NCBI GenBank assembly: GCA_947497475.1
Contig: CANMGS010000001.1
Location: 1,116,001-1,180,000, forward strand
DNA from: an uncultured Amylibacter sp.
GTDB taxonomy: Bacteria > Pseudomonadota > Alphaproteobacteria > Rhodobacterales > Rhodobacteraceae
Direction: 5' to 3'
Length of the DNA stretch: 64,000 nucleotides
Shown here: piece after piece, positions 9,165 through 18,649 of the stretch
Layout of the letters: each line of letters opens with the position of its first letter
How positions within the stretch are numbered: position 1 is the first letter of the stretch
The notes under the pieces: model-generated
Told to the model about the DNA's origin: nothing
The model's input: only the letters and a program-made list of their open reading frames with translations
Databases searched by the model: none
Translations under genes and position numbers: made by a program

Positions 9165-9669
9165 CTTATAAAGTTTTGATTAACTACAAATGTCTAGTTT
9201 GGGGCTCTAAGCAGATGTTCGTTACATGGAGGCAACTAAAAGACTGCTATTAGTGCAATGTCTCCTTTCCGCCCATTGTGACAATATCACTGAGATTATA
9301 GTGACATCTTATGTTTCCCCCATAGCAGACATTTATTGAAAGCAATTGGGATAGACTCAGTAATTCTAAACGATTTATTAAGCTTTTGTTCCCTGAGACA
9401 GCAATCAAAGGGTATTCGCTTTGGTCTGGTCTTTTATCTACATGATATACACAGGAAGATTGGTAGCGGGAGAGGAATTTGCTTAAGGTTCCTTGATGCA
9501 AATATAGCTCGTTAATAATTCATATAGTGGTATATTATGTGGTATTATTATTTATGAAATAAAATTAACTATTATTTATCATATATATATCAAATTTATA
9601 TGGCGGACTTCGTCTCCGCCACCATATTTTGTTATTTTAAAGTGATTTGGCTTATGTTGAATTGCTCTA
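9165..9669. other. Gene-free AT-rich spacer after the copper operon
   Basis: 505 bp without a convincing gene; the only long frame (minus strand, 9250-9501) has no ribosome site or family features. The stretch at 9257-9290 (AATGTCTCCTTTCCGCCCATT and following GACAAT) resembles 3791-3815 on the other side of the copper cluster. About 9530-9600 is extremely AT-rich. A hairpin at 9598-9624 ends the segment. Confidence 0.5.
9598..9624. terminator. Hairpin between converging copD and FAD-oxidoreductase genes
   Basis: GGCGGA (9602-9607) pairs with TCCGCC around a short loop, and flanking ATAT bases extend the stem with one bulge. T-rich sequence lies on both sides, so it could stop transcription of both convergent genes. 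Confidence 0.5.
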
Positions 9670-11088
9670 CTATGCTTGAAATACTTGTGTGCGTAATAAG
9701 TGCGCGTCATAGAGTGGCATTGGCATGACTTCGTCGCCAATTACAGTTGTTGCGGGCGATAGATGACGTAACCCTGCAATTGTTGTGCAGCATGCTTTGC
9801 CGACTTCAATGCCGCCACTTTGTGTACAAACCTTTACCCATCCTCGATCAATCAGTGAACGGGTTAATGGGTCAAATGTAAATTGTGACCCTGCACCAGA
9901 ACAGTTGATAACGAAGCCTGTTTCACGCCTTGTTAAAACCCCAGCGTTATCTTTGAAAATGACTTCTGCACCAGATGCTGTTGGTTCAATCGCATGAACA
10001 CCCCCACAAATGATTTTTGTTGAGCCTATTGCACTCAATCTTTTGAAATCCATAATCGTGTCGCGTGTACCACCACGCAACCAATGGCGCAAAGTGTTCG
10101 GAACTTTACGGGCTTCTTCTATATTTGGCATGAAGTGCTTTAAGCCGTGTTCGATAAAATATGCACGGAAGCCTGAGCGCAATTCGCCCATCTGGTGACC
10201 GTCTTTGCGTGCTGCTTTCATATTTTCCTTTACTGCAGCAAGAAAGCTTTCGGCAGTTTCATAAGGTCCCTTTAAATTTGGACGCATAATTTTACGTGGT
10301 AATTGCGGGATCAAAGGTTCTGGTAAGGAACCGCGAGGGGAACATGCAGCTAGACGAATTTGATTTTCGGGTAGCAATGATTGGCACAAGCGCAACACAT
10401 CAAGCATCGTAGCATTCATACCGATGCAAAGGATTTCGGAACCTTTTTTGATATGCTCTGCAATGCGTTCTTCGTTGCCAAACAGTGTTGGTGCACTGAA
10501 TGCACTTTCATCACCATCAATACGTTGCGTTTCAGGGCCGCCTGTTGCGATGTCTACGGTATCTGCATCAAAGTATCGGCCATCTGTGGTTTCAATACGA
10601 AAACCGTCCGGTCTTTTTTCAATAGCGATTGCGGTGTTATTGATCAGTTGGATTTTAAGGCCATTCTGTTTGTGTTTAGCCAATGCATTCCTTGTACGTT
10701 CTTCGATAAAATCACCAAGAAAAGCACGCGGTACATTCAAGCCTTTTATGTCACCTTGGCTGACCAAGGTTTGTGCTGCTGCCAACCAGTCTAATCTGCG
10801 ACCTTGCATTTTTGCAGATATATTTTCCCAGTTTTCTTCTAGCCATAGACCAAAATTCGGATCGATATCTTCAGCAGGCGAATTCAACAAATATGCAAAA
10901 CGCCAAGGTGTTTCTTTTGGTTCTGCTGCATATGCTAAACCACGACCAAGATGCGCAGCATTTTTCCCGATGACAATTAATTCGTCTCCAGATTCGAATG
11001 AACAGTTTTCTGCAAATGCTGCTGCAGTGACACCGTCTCCAATAATTATGTGACGACGTACGTGATGCCGTGTTTGGTGATCTGACAT
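9670..11088 (-). CDS. FAD/NAD(P)-binding oxidoreductase (NAD_binding_9 type)
   Basis: 472 residues. An N-terminal dinucleotide-binding fold is seen in HIIIGDGVTAAAFAE, followed by a GRGLAYA segment of the kind found in the FAD-NAD(P)-binding (PF13454-like) proteins, and a second nucleotide-binding segment ILCIGMNATMLDVL near residue 218. The C-terminal GEVMPMPLYDAHLLRTQ resembles the end of flavoprotein monooxygenase-like folds. The substrate is unknown. It is monocistronic on the minus strand, with a possible small gene about 36 bp upstream. Confidence 0.75.
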   Translation of the reverse strand: MSDHQTRHHVRRHIIIGDGVTAAAFAENCSFESGDELIVIGKNAAHLGRGLAYAAEPKETPWRFAYLLNSPAEDIDPNFGLWLEENWENISAKMQGRRLDWLAAAQTLVSQGDIKGLNVPRAFLGDFIEERTRNALAKHKQNGLKIQLINNTAIAIEKRPDGFRIETTDGRYFDADTVDIATGGPETQRIDGDESAFSAPTLFGNEERIAEHIKKGSEILCIGMNATMLDVLRLCQSLLPENQIRLAACSPRGSLPEPLIPQLPRKIMRPNLKGPYETAESFLAAVKENMKAARKDGHQMGELRSGFRAYFIEHGLKHFMPNIEEARKVPNTLRHWLRGGTRDTIMDFKRLSAIGSTKIICGGVHAIEPTASGAEVIFKDNAGVLTRRETGFVINCSGAGSQFTFDPLTRSLIDRGWVKVCTQSGGIEVGKACCTTIAGLRHLSPATTVIGDEVMPMPLYDAHLLRTQVFQA

Positions 11089-11124
11089 ATTGTGAATTTC
11101 CTAGGTGGCTTTGAATGGTTTATT

Positions 11125-11340
11125 TCAAGCTGAACTTTTAAAACCATAAGTGCCGCAAATTTTCACTCGCGTATTAAGGTATTGATGGTAATCAAGCAAT
11201 GGACATTGACCTAAACAGGGCCTGTTTTTTAATTTTATTAGATATTTTTCAGCACTCATTAACGAGCGTTTCATGTGATCTTGTTGAATTGTGGCTCGCA
11301 TGGAATTACCGTTGTTTTTGAAGAATAATAAAATGGTCAA
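11125..11340 (-). CDS. Possible small protein, unknown
   Basis: An open frame of 71 codons, with an internal Met giving MRATIQQDHMKRS as an alternative start. It is basic and contains CLGQC. No clear ribosome-binding site precedes any of its Met codons and no family is recognised. It fills most of the gap between the FAD oxidoreductase and the divergent aldose-epimerase gene, so it may be chance. Listed only as a possibility. Confidence 0.22.
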   Translation of the reverse strand: MTILLFFKNNGNSMRATIQQDHMKRSLMSAEKYLIKLKNRPCLGQCPLLDYHQYLNTRVKICGTYGFKSSA

Positions 11341-11345
11341 AGCTT

Positions 11346-12218
11346 GTGATATCCAACTTAGTTTCTCTTAAAAACGAACATTTGCTCTTGTCTGTTTCCG
11401 ACGTAGGCGCTGAAATGCAGGCCTTATATACGCAAGATGGGCATAATATCTTATGGAGCGGGGATAAAGAGTTTTGGACGGGGCGTGCACCAGTATTGTT
11501 CCCAATTGTTGGGCGTGCACCCGATGATAAGGTTGCGGTGGACGATCATATTGCAGACATGCCTCAGCATGGTTTTGCGCGACGTTCTATATTTACGCTT
11601 GAAAAACATACGCCCAATATGTGCCGACATGTATTGCGAGATACCAATCGTACGCGGCAAGTATATCCATTTTCTTTTAAAATGAGTGTTACCCACCATA
11701 TTGTAGGTACAACGCTGGATGTAACAGTTGTTATTGAGAACCGTGATGATCGTTTGATGCCATTTGGCTTTGGATTTCATCCTGCGTTTTCTTGGCCACT
11801 ACCAGGCAGTGAAGGGGGAACGCATCATGTCATATTGGACAATGCAGCGGAACCAGAAATGGCGCGTTTGCAAGGTGGGTTGCTGCCTGATCAATTGCAT
11901 GCATCGCCTTTTACCAAAGGATGTTTGGAGATCACATCAGATATGTTCATCGAGGATGCAATGATCTTCCCAAACGGGAGTGGTACTGGTTTATCATATG
12001 GCGTTAAAGGTGGGCCGCAGCTTATGTTTGAATTTGATAACCTACCTAATCTTGCGCTTTGGAGTAAGCTAGGGGCGCCATTCCTATGCATCGAGCCATG
12101 GCATGGGATGGCAGCAAGAATGGGTGGATCGCACCAAATTTCTGAGCGACCTAATAGTATAGAGTTGCCAGCAGGAGAGATTGTAACGTTTGGATATAAG
12201 GTGGACGTGCGCCTTTGA
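11346..12218 (+). CDS. Aldose 1-epimerase family protein
   Basis: 290 residues starting at GTG (11346). Family marks are NILWSGDKEFWTGRAPVLFP near the N-terminus, the His of MPQHGFAR (about 75), FGFHPAFSWP (about 141) and the C-terminal CIEPWHGMA, the same set as in the LacX/YeaD-like branch of galactose mutarotases. It probably interconverts alpha and beta anomers of a hexose or a phosphorylated sugar. It stands alone and converges with the VWA-Hint gene, 28 bp away. Confidence 0.88.
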   Translation: MISNLVSLKNEHLLLSVSDVGAEMQALYTQDGHNILWSGDKEFWTGRAPVLFPIVGRAPDDKVAVDDHIADMPQHGFARRSIFTLEKHTPNMCRHVLRDTNRTRQVYPFSFKMSVTHHIVGTTLDVTVVIENRDDRLMPFGFGFHPAFSWPLPGSEGGTHHVILDNAAEPEMARLQGGLLPDQLHASPFTKGCLEITSDMFIEDAMIFPNGSGTGLSYGVKGGPQLMFEFDNLPNLALWSKLGAPFLCIEPWHGMAARMGGSHQISERPNSIELPAGEIVTFGYKVDVRL

Positions 12219-12246
12219 GTAATCAAATAGCGCTAACATATCATCG

Positions 12247-13782
12247 TTATGAATTTAGGTTTTTAGCTATCATACGCCATTCATAAGGTTTTAAGCTTGG
12301 ATATGCAGCAGGATATGCTGCGGTTTGCTCAACCATATTAGGAAATAACGTCAGAAGTTCTTGTTTGGCTTCTGGCTTCATTTCGGCAACTGTTGCTATG
12401 CATGGGTGGAAGCTTTCAGTTGGTAAGCCATTGCTGAATATCACTTCGTGACGATCGAATGCTATGTGATAATAAACAACATCATTTGCAGAGTAATCTA
12501 CAGTTATTGTCGTATCGTTTACGAGCGCGTGGGCAGGAACGAGAATATCAGTGCTGCTAAACATTAATTCCGCGTGCCAGCTTTGTAAAAATACGCGGTG
12601 TTGGCGAGATATAAAGAGATCTTGCTCTGGTAAGTTTTTACCAAATGCATCTTTTATGATTTTAATAGGGCGCAGTTTTTCATTTTTCGCCAAACGTGAT
12701 GCTGGAACACGTGATGACCCAATCCAGCGGATTTCTTGCAAGCCATTATCACGCGTTAAAACTTGGTCGCCTGCTTCTAATTCTTCGACACGAACTAATC
12801 CACGCGAAGTTAAAATCATCGAGCCTTTTACAAAGCAGGGAACGAACGGAATAATAACAACACCAGATGTTAATACAGAGGTGCCATCATCGAAGCTTGA
12901 AACCACTTCTACCTCTAAGTCCTCACCGAAAGTCACTGGGAAGCCTGTGATTTCCTGATCGTTGATTGTGAAACCTAATGGTGTTGATACCAAAACACCG
13001 TCACCTGGTGTGAAAACGCCATAACTGATGCCATCCACGAACACTTCGATTTGTTGTAACTCTGGTAAAGGTGGTGGTGCCGTGATGACGTCGATCAATT
13101 GAGCCACATCTGTTACACGCTCTGCGCCGCCTGTATTGTCGATAGTGTTAAGGTCACCTAATGAGCTGTTAGAACCTACGCCAATTGCTGTAACGCTTGC
13201 ACCAAAGTTTGTTTCCAATGTTGCAAGTTCATCAGAGCCGTTATCACCTCTGTTGCGTGCCCCATCAGATAGAAAGATTACTGCATTTGTATCGTCCGTG
13301 CCAACATCACCTGCTGCGGTCCATGTGTCGATGACCTCGTCTAAGCCAGCTTCAAAATTTGTAAGACCATCATCGTTTAAATTGTTAACAGCAGTGTTGA
13401 ATTGAGCTTGTTGATCTAAGGTGAACGTTCCTATTGTTGTGCCATCAGAATTGTATTCAATCAATGTAATCTCTACAGCACTTGGATCATAACCAGCGTC
13501 AATAAAACTTTGGAACACTTCTTGTGCTGCGATTTGTTGGGCTTCTAAAAATGTGTCATTGTCACCGTCACCGTCAACATCGCTACCAGAGCTGTTACCT
13601 GTTGATCCCGAAGTATCGATCACTAAAGCTATATTAATATCAGGTGATAAACCGCTCGTCGTAATGTTAACGTTCAAAGGTAATGTTTCATCTGTAGATA
13701 CAGGGAGTGTAACGTCTTGTGTTACGCTTAAGCCGTTAAATACATCACTGGTTGTAGTCGTTGTTGTTGGTACCGTCTGCAT
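12247..13782 (-). CDS. VWA domain - Hint (hedgehog/intein-type) domain protein
   Basis: 511 residues. An N-terminal Thr-rich stretch (TTTTTT) is followed by a von Willebrand A domain with the MIDAS start DTSGS at residues 56-60, interrupted by a calcium-loop-like DVDGDGDND. After a short beta-rich linker, a Hint_2-type domain begins at Cys316 (PCFVKGS) with LTSRGLVRVEELEAGDQVLT and the ISRQHRVFL block near residue 395. No Sec signal is seen; Rhodobacterales Hint proteins are often type-I-secreted, but no RTX repeats are visible. Hint domains can self-cleave at the N-terminal Cys, which here would release the VWA part. A cell-surface or secreted role is inferred. Confidence 0.88.
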   Translation of the reverse strand: MQTVPTTTTTTSDVFNGLSVTQDVTLPVSTDETLPLNVNITTSGLSPDINIALVIDTSGSTGNSSGSDVDGDGDNDTFLEAQQIAAQEVFQSFIDAGYDPSAVEITLIEYNSDGTTIGTFTLDQQAQFNTAVNNLNDDGLTNFEAGLDEVIDTWTAAGDVGTDDTNAVIFLSDGARNRGDNGSDELATLETNFGASVTAIGVGSNSSLGDLNTIDNTGGAERVTDVAQLIDVITAPPPLPELQQIEVFVDGISYGVFTPGDGVLVSTPLGFTINDQEITGFPVTFGEDLEVEVVSSFDDGTSVLTSGVVIIPFVPCFVKGSMILTSRGLVRVEELEAGDQVLTRDNGLQEIRWIGSSRVPASRLAKNEKLRPIKIIKDAFGKNLPEQDLFISRQHRVFLQSWHAELMFSSTDILVPAHALVNDTTITVDYSANDVVYYHIAFDRHEVIFSNGLPTESFHPCIATVAEMKPEAKQELLTLFPNMVEQTAAYPAAYPSLKPYEWRMIAKNLNS

Positions 13783-14105
13783 TTCTCACCCCACATGAGC
13801 TATTTTTCGTAATGCTATTTGCGAGTGATTTTGGTGCAGCCCAAGTCGCCGACCATTCAATATTGAAGACACAATTTAGCTATACTTTAGCCACGATTAC
13901 GTCATATTTTTTAGGACTATCAAGGAAACAGTTCGTTTTGAGAGTGTTTTACAACTTATGGATGTTATTGGATTTTTTTGAAAAATCAGAAGGTGTATTT
14001 TGTGCGACTTTTAGATATACGCGCTGGATACGATTTTCTTTGTGCGAGCAATTTTTTCACAACTTTCAGGTGATTCGGTTTGAATGAAATCAATCAAAAA
14101 ATAAA
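13783..14105. other. Upstream region of the VWA-Hint gene
   Basis: Gene-free, AT-rich sequence between the acyl-CoA dehydrogenase terminator and the start of the minus-strand VWA-Hint gene. It should hold that gene's promoter, but no clear -35/-10 pair or operator is recognised. A plus-strand open frame (13761-14087) has no support. Confidence 0.4.
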
Positions 14106-14131
14106 CCCCACATGAAATTTATCATGTGGGG
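14106..14131 (-). terminator. Rho-independent terminator of the acyl-CoA dehydrogenase gene
   Basis: A perfect 10-bp stem (CCCCACATGA / TCATGTGGGG) with a 6-nt loop. Read on the minus strand it is followed by TTTATTTTTTG, as expected for termination of the gene ending at 14164. Confidence 0.88.
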
Positions 14132-14163
14132 CGGCATCTTTTTTAAGTGCGAAAGAAGCTCTA

Positions 14164-15906
14164 TTAAGCAGCAAACCAACCTGCGTCCATTGCTTCGATA
14201 GAAGCGGAGCCGTTTAAGATTGTTTGTGCCAATGATTTCACACGGGGTAAGCTATGCGCTGCGAAAACATTCGCATGGGCAACCTTGGCATTCAGGAACG
14301 TATCGTCCCAGTTGCCTGAACCCTTTTGATCATTCGCAGCGGTTTTGTTTTTCAGCGCCATCCAGCCGCCAGTTAGGTGTCCAAGCATCATCAGGTATGG
14401 AACGGAAATAGCAGCAGCTTCACGTGTGGATAATCCACCAGTTAGGATGTACTCTAATGCTTGCTCTGCATCGTCTGCAGCTGCGTTCAAAGCATCGTCT
14501 GCGCCATTTCGAATATCTTCTAGCAGTGAACGAACGGCCACACCTTGGTCGCGCATTGTTTTACGGAACATCAAGTCATTTGCTTGGATCGCAGTTGTGC
14601 CTTCGTAAATTGGTAAGATGCGTGCATCGCGTAAATGTTGAGCCGCACCAGTTTCTTCTATAAAACCCATACCGCCGTGAATTTGAACACCATCTGAAGC
14701 TATGTCTACAGAACGTTCTGTCATCCAACCTTTGATGATTGGAACCATCAATTCGGCACGTGTTTGTGAATGCGATTGCGTTTCGCCTGTTTCGTAATGA
14801 CCGCGATCCAGCATGGTTGCACCGTATAATGCCAAGGAACGCATGGCTTCGATTTCAGCACGCATTGTTGCCAGCAGACGCATAACATCTGGGTGGTGAA
14901 TGATTGCATCGCCATCAGCGCGATCAAGTGGTGTGCCTTGCTTACGTTCTTGGGCATAGCTTAGAGCTTGGTGATATGCGCGGTTGGAAATTGACAAACC
15001 TTGGATGCCCACACCGAAACGTGCGTGGTTCATCATGTTGAACATCACTTGCAGACCATTGTTTTCAGGGCCAACCATATAGCCAATAGCGCCTTCGTTT
15101 TCGCCGTATTGTAAAACAGCTGTTGGGGATCCGTTGATACCCATTTTATGCTCGATAGATACGCATTTCACATCATTGCGTTCGCCCAATGAACCATCTT
15201 CATTCACAAGGTATTTAGGCACGATAAATACAGAGATACCTTTAACACCTTCAGGTGCGTTCGGTGTGCGCGCCAATACAAGGTGAACGATATTTTCTGA
15301 CATATCATGTTCACCATATGTAATGAAAATCTTTTGACCTTTGATGCGGTAATGATCGCCATCTGGTGTTGCTGTTGAACGAATAGAGGCAAGATCAGTA
15401 CCTGCTTGGCCTTCTGTCAGGTTCATTGTTCCTGTCCAGCGACCCTCGGCCATTGGCGGGATGAACATTTGCTTTTGTTCTTCTGAAGCTGAAGTTTGCA
15501 ATGCGTGGATAAGACCTTCGGTCAGTAGGTGACACAGTGCAAAACCCATGTTTGCTGAATGCCACATTTCACGCACAGCAGCGCATAGCAATTCTGGCAT
15601 ATTCTGCCCGCCATATTCTTCTGCGGTACCAATTCCTGTCCAGCCACCTTCGCCCAAAGCTTTGAAAGCTTCTTTAAAGCCCTCTGGCGTTGTCACTGTA
15701 TTGTCAGAATGCCATTTTGCGCCTGTTGTATCGCCAGAGTGGTTTACAGGGGCTACGATTTCAGTGGCAACACGTGCAGCTTCAGAAATGACAGCATCAC
15801 AGATGTCTTCGCCATAATCTTTGAATGGCTCTAAATCTGTGACTGTATCCAAGCCAATAACATGGCGGATGGCAAAGCGGATATCATTTTCGTCAGCGTT
15901 AAACAT
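14164..15906 (-). CDS. Acyl-CoA dehydrogenase (large, DmdC/FadE-like)
   Basis: 580 residues, longer than the 380-residue classical enzymes because of a C-terminal extra helical domain, as in the 3-methylmercaptopropionyl-CoA dehydrogenase (DmdC) and related proteobacterial enzymes. FAD/substrate motifs are MNLTEGQAGTDLASI, KIFITYGEHD and the IHGGMGFIEETGAAQHLRD block; the catalytic Glu is in LPIYEGTTAIQANDL. It oxidises an acyl-CoA at the alpha-beta bond and passes electrons to ETF. Sequence alone does not prove DMSP-derived substrates, and no dmdD or dmdB lies nearby. AGAGG precedes the start. It has its own terminator. Confidence 0.9.
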   Translation of the reverse strand: MFNADENDIRFAIRHVIGLDTVTDLEPFKDYGEDICDAVISEAARVATEIVAPVNHSGDTTGAKWHSDNTVTTPEGFKEAFKALGEGGWTGIGTAEEYGGQNMPELLCAAVREMWHSANMGFALCHLLTEGLIHALQTSASEEQKQMFIPPMAEGRWTGTMNLTEGQAGTDLASIRSTATPDGDHYRIKGQKIFITYGEHDMSENIVHLVLARTPNAPEGVKGISVFIVPKYLVNEDGSLGERNDVKCVSIEHKMGINGSPTAVLQYGENEGAIGYMVGPENNGLQVMFNMMNHARFGVGIQGLSISNRAYHQALSYAQERKQGTPLDRADGDAIIHHPDVMRLLATMRAEIEAMRSLALYGATMLDRGHYETGETQSHSQTRAELMVPIIKGWMTERSVDIASDGVQIHGGMGFIEETGAAQHLRDARILPIYEGTTAIQANDLMFRKTMRDQGVAVRSLLEDIRNGADDALNAAADDAEQALEYILTGGLSTREAAAISVPYLMMLGHLTGGWMALKNKTAANDQKGSGNWDDTFLNAKVAHANVFAAHSLPRVKSLAQTILNGSASIEAMDAGWFAA

Positions 15907-15964
15907 GAGGACCTCTGAATCAATTTTTCTATATTAAATATGGCTTTGACAGTTTTGTCGTCAA

Positions 15965-18649
15965 TTACCTTGCGTCGCGCGATTTTATGGTTCTGGGGAT
16001 GGTTACGGTGAACATTGCCCCTGTTTTAGATGGGGTAAAGACAACATCACCACCAAGATTGCGCATAATTTCAGCACAAATAGATAACCCAAGTCCAACA
16101 CCACTTGAAGATGCCCCAGACGAAAGTTTGGAAAATTTTTCAAAGATGATTTCTTGATCGGCCTCGGATACGCCAGGGCCATTGTCTGAAATTGTGACGG
16201 TTACGGTTTTAACGGTTTCTGAAACGCTAAAGTTAATAATGGGAAGATCTTTATCGTTATATTTAATGGCATTTGTAATGAGGTTGATGAAAACCTGCGC
16301 AAGACGATCAGCATCTGTAAATAGCGTGACTTTATGGAACGCTGTTGGAATGTTCACTTTGATTTCTTTTGTATCAAAGGCCGTTTGGCTGGCCGTGATA
16401 GATTGCTCAATAAGTTTACCAAGATTGCGATTTTCAAGGTTCAGTTTCACCTTGCCGCTTTCCAAAAAACTTAAGTCCAAAATGTCGTCCAAAATACGTG
16501 TTAAACGTTGGCTTTCATCATTAATAATAGATGAAAAATGTGCAAATTGTTCACGATCAATTTCGCCATCATTCATCAGGATTGCAGAGAACGATCTGAT
16601 AGAAGTCATTGGAGTTCGCAATTCGTGACTGACTTGACTAAGGAAGTCGTCTTTTTGTTGGCTGAGTTTGGTTAGTTTGTTGTTCGCGCGACGCAATTGT
16701 TTTGCGGTTGCCGCCAGCTCTTTTGATTGTTTTTCTAACCGTGCTGAATATTCCATAACTTGTGCTGTTTCGTCTGCAACGGCGATTAACTCTTCAACGG
16801 ACACAGTATCACGTCCTGAAATTTGTCCGACCATTGCGTGAGCTGTTGCTGCACCTACAGAACCTGCAAGCTCACGCTCAAGCGTGAGGATAAGCTCAGG
16901 CGTTGGGTCGGGGAGCCCAGATGGCTTCCCTTGTTCTTGTGCTTTCTCACTGAATAACCGCCCGGCTTCTGTTCGACCTAAGATACGTTGAGCTAAGATG
17001 AATAAATCATCAGATGTTGTGATTTGGCTTGGCATGTGGCGCTGGGATGTACGCCCGAACACATTTGTAAATTCTAGAGCTTGTAAATTTTCTAGTGGTT
17101 TGGGGGATGTAAAAAGAGACACTGAAGCAAATACCAAAAGATTTAAGCACATCGACCAGAAAACTGCGTGAACCAGAGGATCAGCAATATCAACACCTAA
17201 AAGAGCTTGTGGTCGTAAAGCCGCAATCCCAAACAATCCGTTTTCGATGGTGTTTTTTGACAGTAAGAACGTATCGCCAAAACTTGGCAGAAATAAAGTG
17301 TAGGCCCAAACCGCGAAGCCAACAAGAATACCTGCAAGCGCCCCTGAACGAGATGCGTTTTTCCAGAATAAGCCAAAAAAGAGTGCTGGTAAAACTTGGG
17401 CAATGCCTAAGAATGCGATTAGGCCTATAGATGCCAGTGCTGATGTGCCGCCTGTTAAACGATAATAGAAATACCCTAATGCAAGAATGCCCGCGATGCT
17501 GATACGTCTGCTGCGCAAAAGGATAGAGCGCACGTCATCACTTTCAGGATTGCGCGATTGAGTGCGGTAAAGCCACAGCGGTAAAACGATGTGGTTTGAT
17601 ACCATTGTTGAAAGTGCAATCGCGGCAACAATCACCATAGAAGTGGCTGATGAAAACCCCCCTAGAAATGCAAGGGCTGCAAGACCCTCTTGGCCCATTG
17701 CAAGAGGCACGGTTAAAACGAAGAGATCAGGGTTGGATCCGCTTGGTAATATTTCTTGACCCACAACTGCGATTGGAACAACAAATAAACACATTAGAAA
17801 TAGATACAGTGGGAATGCCCAACTTGCGGTTGCTAAGTGGCTTTCGGCATCATTTTCCACGACCACAACTTGGAACATACGTGGCAGGCAAATGATGGCT
17901 GTCGCTGACAGAAATGTAAGTGTCACCCACCGCGAATTGAAAACACCTGCGTCTTTTGGCATCATGCTTTCAGCATTTTCAAGGATGTCTTTTGGGCCGT
18001 CTGCTACGAACCAAACAACAAAAATACCAACGGCCAAAAGAGCGACCAGCTTTACAACAGCTTCTAATGCGATCGCTGTAACTACACCGTGGTGGCGCTC
18101 ATTAGCATCTAAATTACGTGTACCAAAAACAACCGTAAAAGCGGCCAGCCCGATTGCGATAAGCAATGCTGTGATTGCTGGTGACGGAGCATTTGCATTA
18201 GTTTCTGTGAATACAGCAAAGCTGAGTGTTAAGGATTGTAGTTGAAGTGCTATATAAGGTGTTGTGCCTATGACAGCGAGTAAGGTTACGACGACCGCTA
18301 GCAGGTTACTTTTGCCATAACGTGATGAAATAAGGTCGGCGATGGATGTGATGCGTTGGGTGCGTCCGATACGAACCAACTTCCGCAATAGCCACCACCA
18401 GCCGATGAAAACTAAAGTTGGACCGACATAAATTGCTAGGAACTCTAAGCCATTTCGTGCAGCTGACCCCACAGCGCCATAAAAAGTCCATGCGGTACAA
18501 TAAACGGATATAGAAAGCGTGTAGATGATTGGCGACTTTAGAAAAGTCATTTTCTTTTTATGTGCCCATTGTTCGGCAAGAGCGGCCACGCCAAATAGGA
18601 TTGCCACATAGGCCAAGCAGATGCCTGCAACTATATTAAAAGTTAACAT
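15965..18649 (-). CDS. Sodium/solute symporter-type sensor histidine kinase
   Basis: 894 residues. The first roughly 500 are a polytopic SSS (Na+/solute symporter) module with about 13 membrane segments (start MLTFNIVAGICLAYVAILFG). A linker (about 540-650, AQRILGRTEAG...) resembles the STAC region of CbrA-like proteins, then comes a coiled coil and a HisKA domain with the phospho-His in VSHELRTPMTSIRSF (about 674), and a HATPase domain with DNGPGVSEAD and GLGLSICAEIM. CbrA and CrbS are the characterised relatives; CrbS controls acetyl-CoA synthetase in gammaproteobacteria. Here acs lies about 8 kb away on the other strand, so acetate or another carboxylate is a reasonable cue. TAATG overlap with the small gene upstream. 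Confidence 0.92.
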   Translation of the reverse strand: MLTFNIVAGICLAYVAILFGVAALAEQWAHKKKMTFLKSPIIYTLSISVYCTAWTFYGAVGSAARNGLEFLAIYVGPTLVFIGWWWLLRKLVRIGRTQRITSIADLISSRYGKSNLLAVVVTLLAVIGTTPYIALQLQSLTLSFAVFTETNANAPSPAITALLIAIGLAAFTVVFGTRNLDANERHHGVVTAIALEAVVKLVALLAVGIFVVWFVADGPKDILENAESMMPKDAGVFNSRWVTLTFLSATAIICLPRMFQVVVVENDAESHLATASWAFPLYLFLMCLFVVPIAVVGQEILPSGSNPDLFVLTVPLAMGQEGLAALAFLGGFSSATSMVIVAAIALSTMVSNHIVLPLWLYRTQSRNPESDDVRSILLRSRRISIAGILALGYFYYRLTGGTSALASIGLIAFLGIAQVLPALFFGLFWKNASRSGALAGILVGFAVWAYTLFLPSFGDTFLLSKNTIENGLFGIAALRPQALLGVDIADPLVHAVFWSMCLNLLVFASVSLFTSPKPLENLQALEFTNVFGRTSQRHMPSQITTSDDLFILAQRILGRTEAGRLFSEKAQEQGKPSGLPDPTPELILTLERELAGSVGAATAHAMVGQISGRDTVSVEELIAVADETAQVMEYSARLEKQSKELAATAKQLRRANNKLTKLSQQKDDFLSQVSHELRTPMTSIRSFSAILMNDGEIDREQFAHFSSIINDESQRLTRILDDILDLSFLESGKVKLNLENRNLGKLIEQSITASQTAFDTKEIKVNIPTAFHKVTLFTDADRLAQVFINLITNAIKYNDKDLPIINFSVSETVKTVTVTISDNGPGVSEADQEIIFEKFSKLSSGASSSGVGLGLSICAEIMRNLGGDVVFTPSKTGAMFTVTIPRTIKSRDAR

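Noticed and set aside
9250-9501. Minus-strand open frame in the spacer after copD
   Set aside because: No ribosome site, no family features, and it lies in degenerate AT-rich intergenic sequence.
13761-14087. Plus-strand open frame of 108 codons over the VWA-Hint start
   Set aside because: It overlaps the real gene start and its upstream region in antisense, with no ribosome site or recognisable domain.
14164-15906. Naming the acyl-CoA dehydrogenase dmdC
   Set aside because: Length and domain build agree, but other large acyl-CoA dehydrogenases share them and no other DMSP demethylation gene is nearby.
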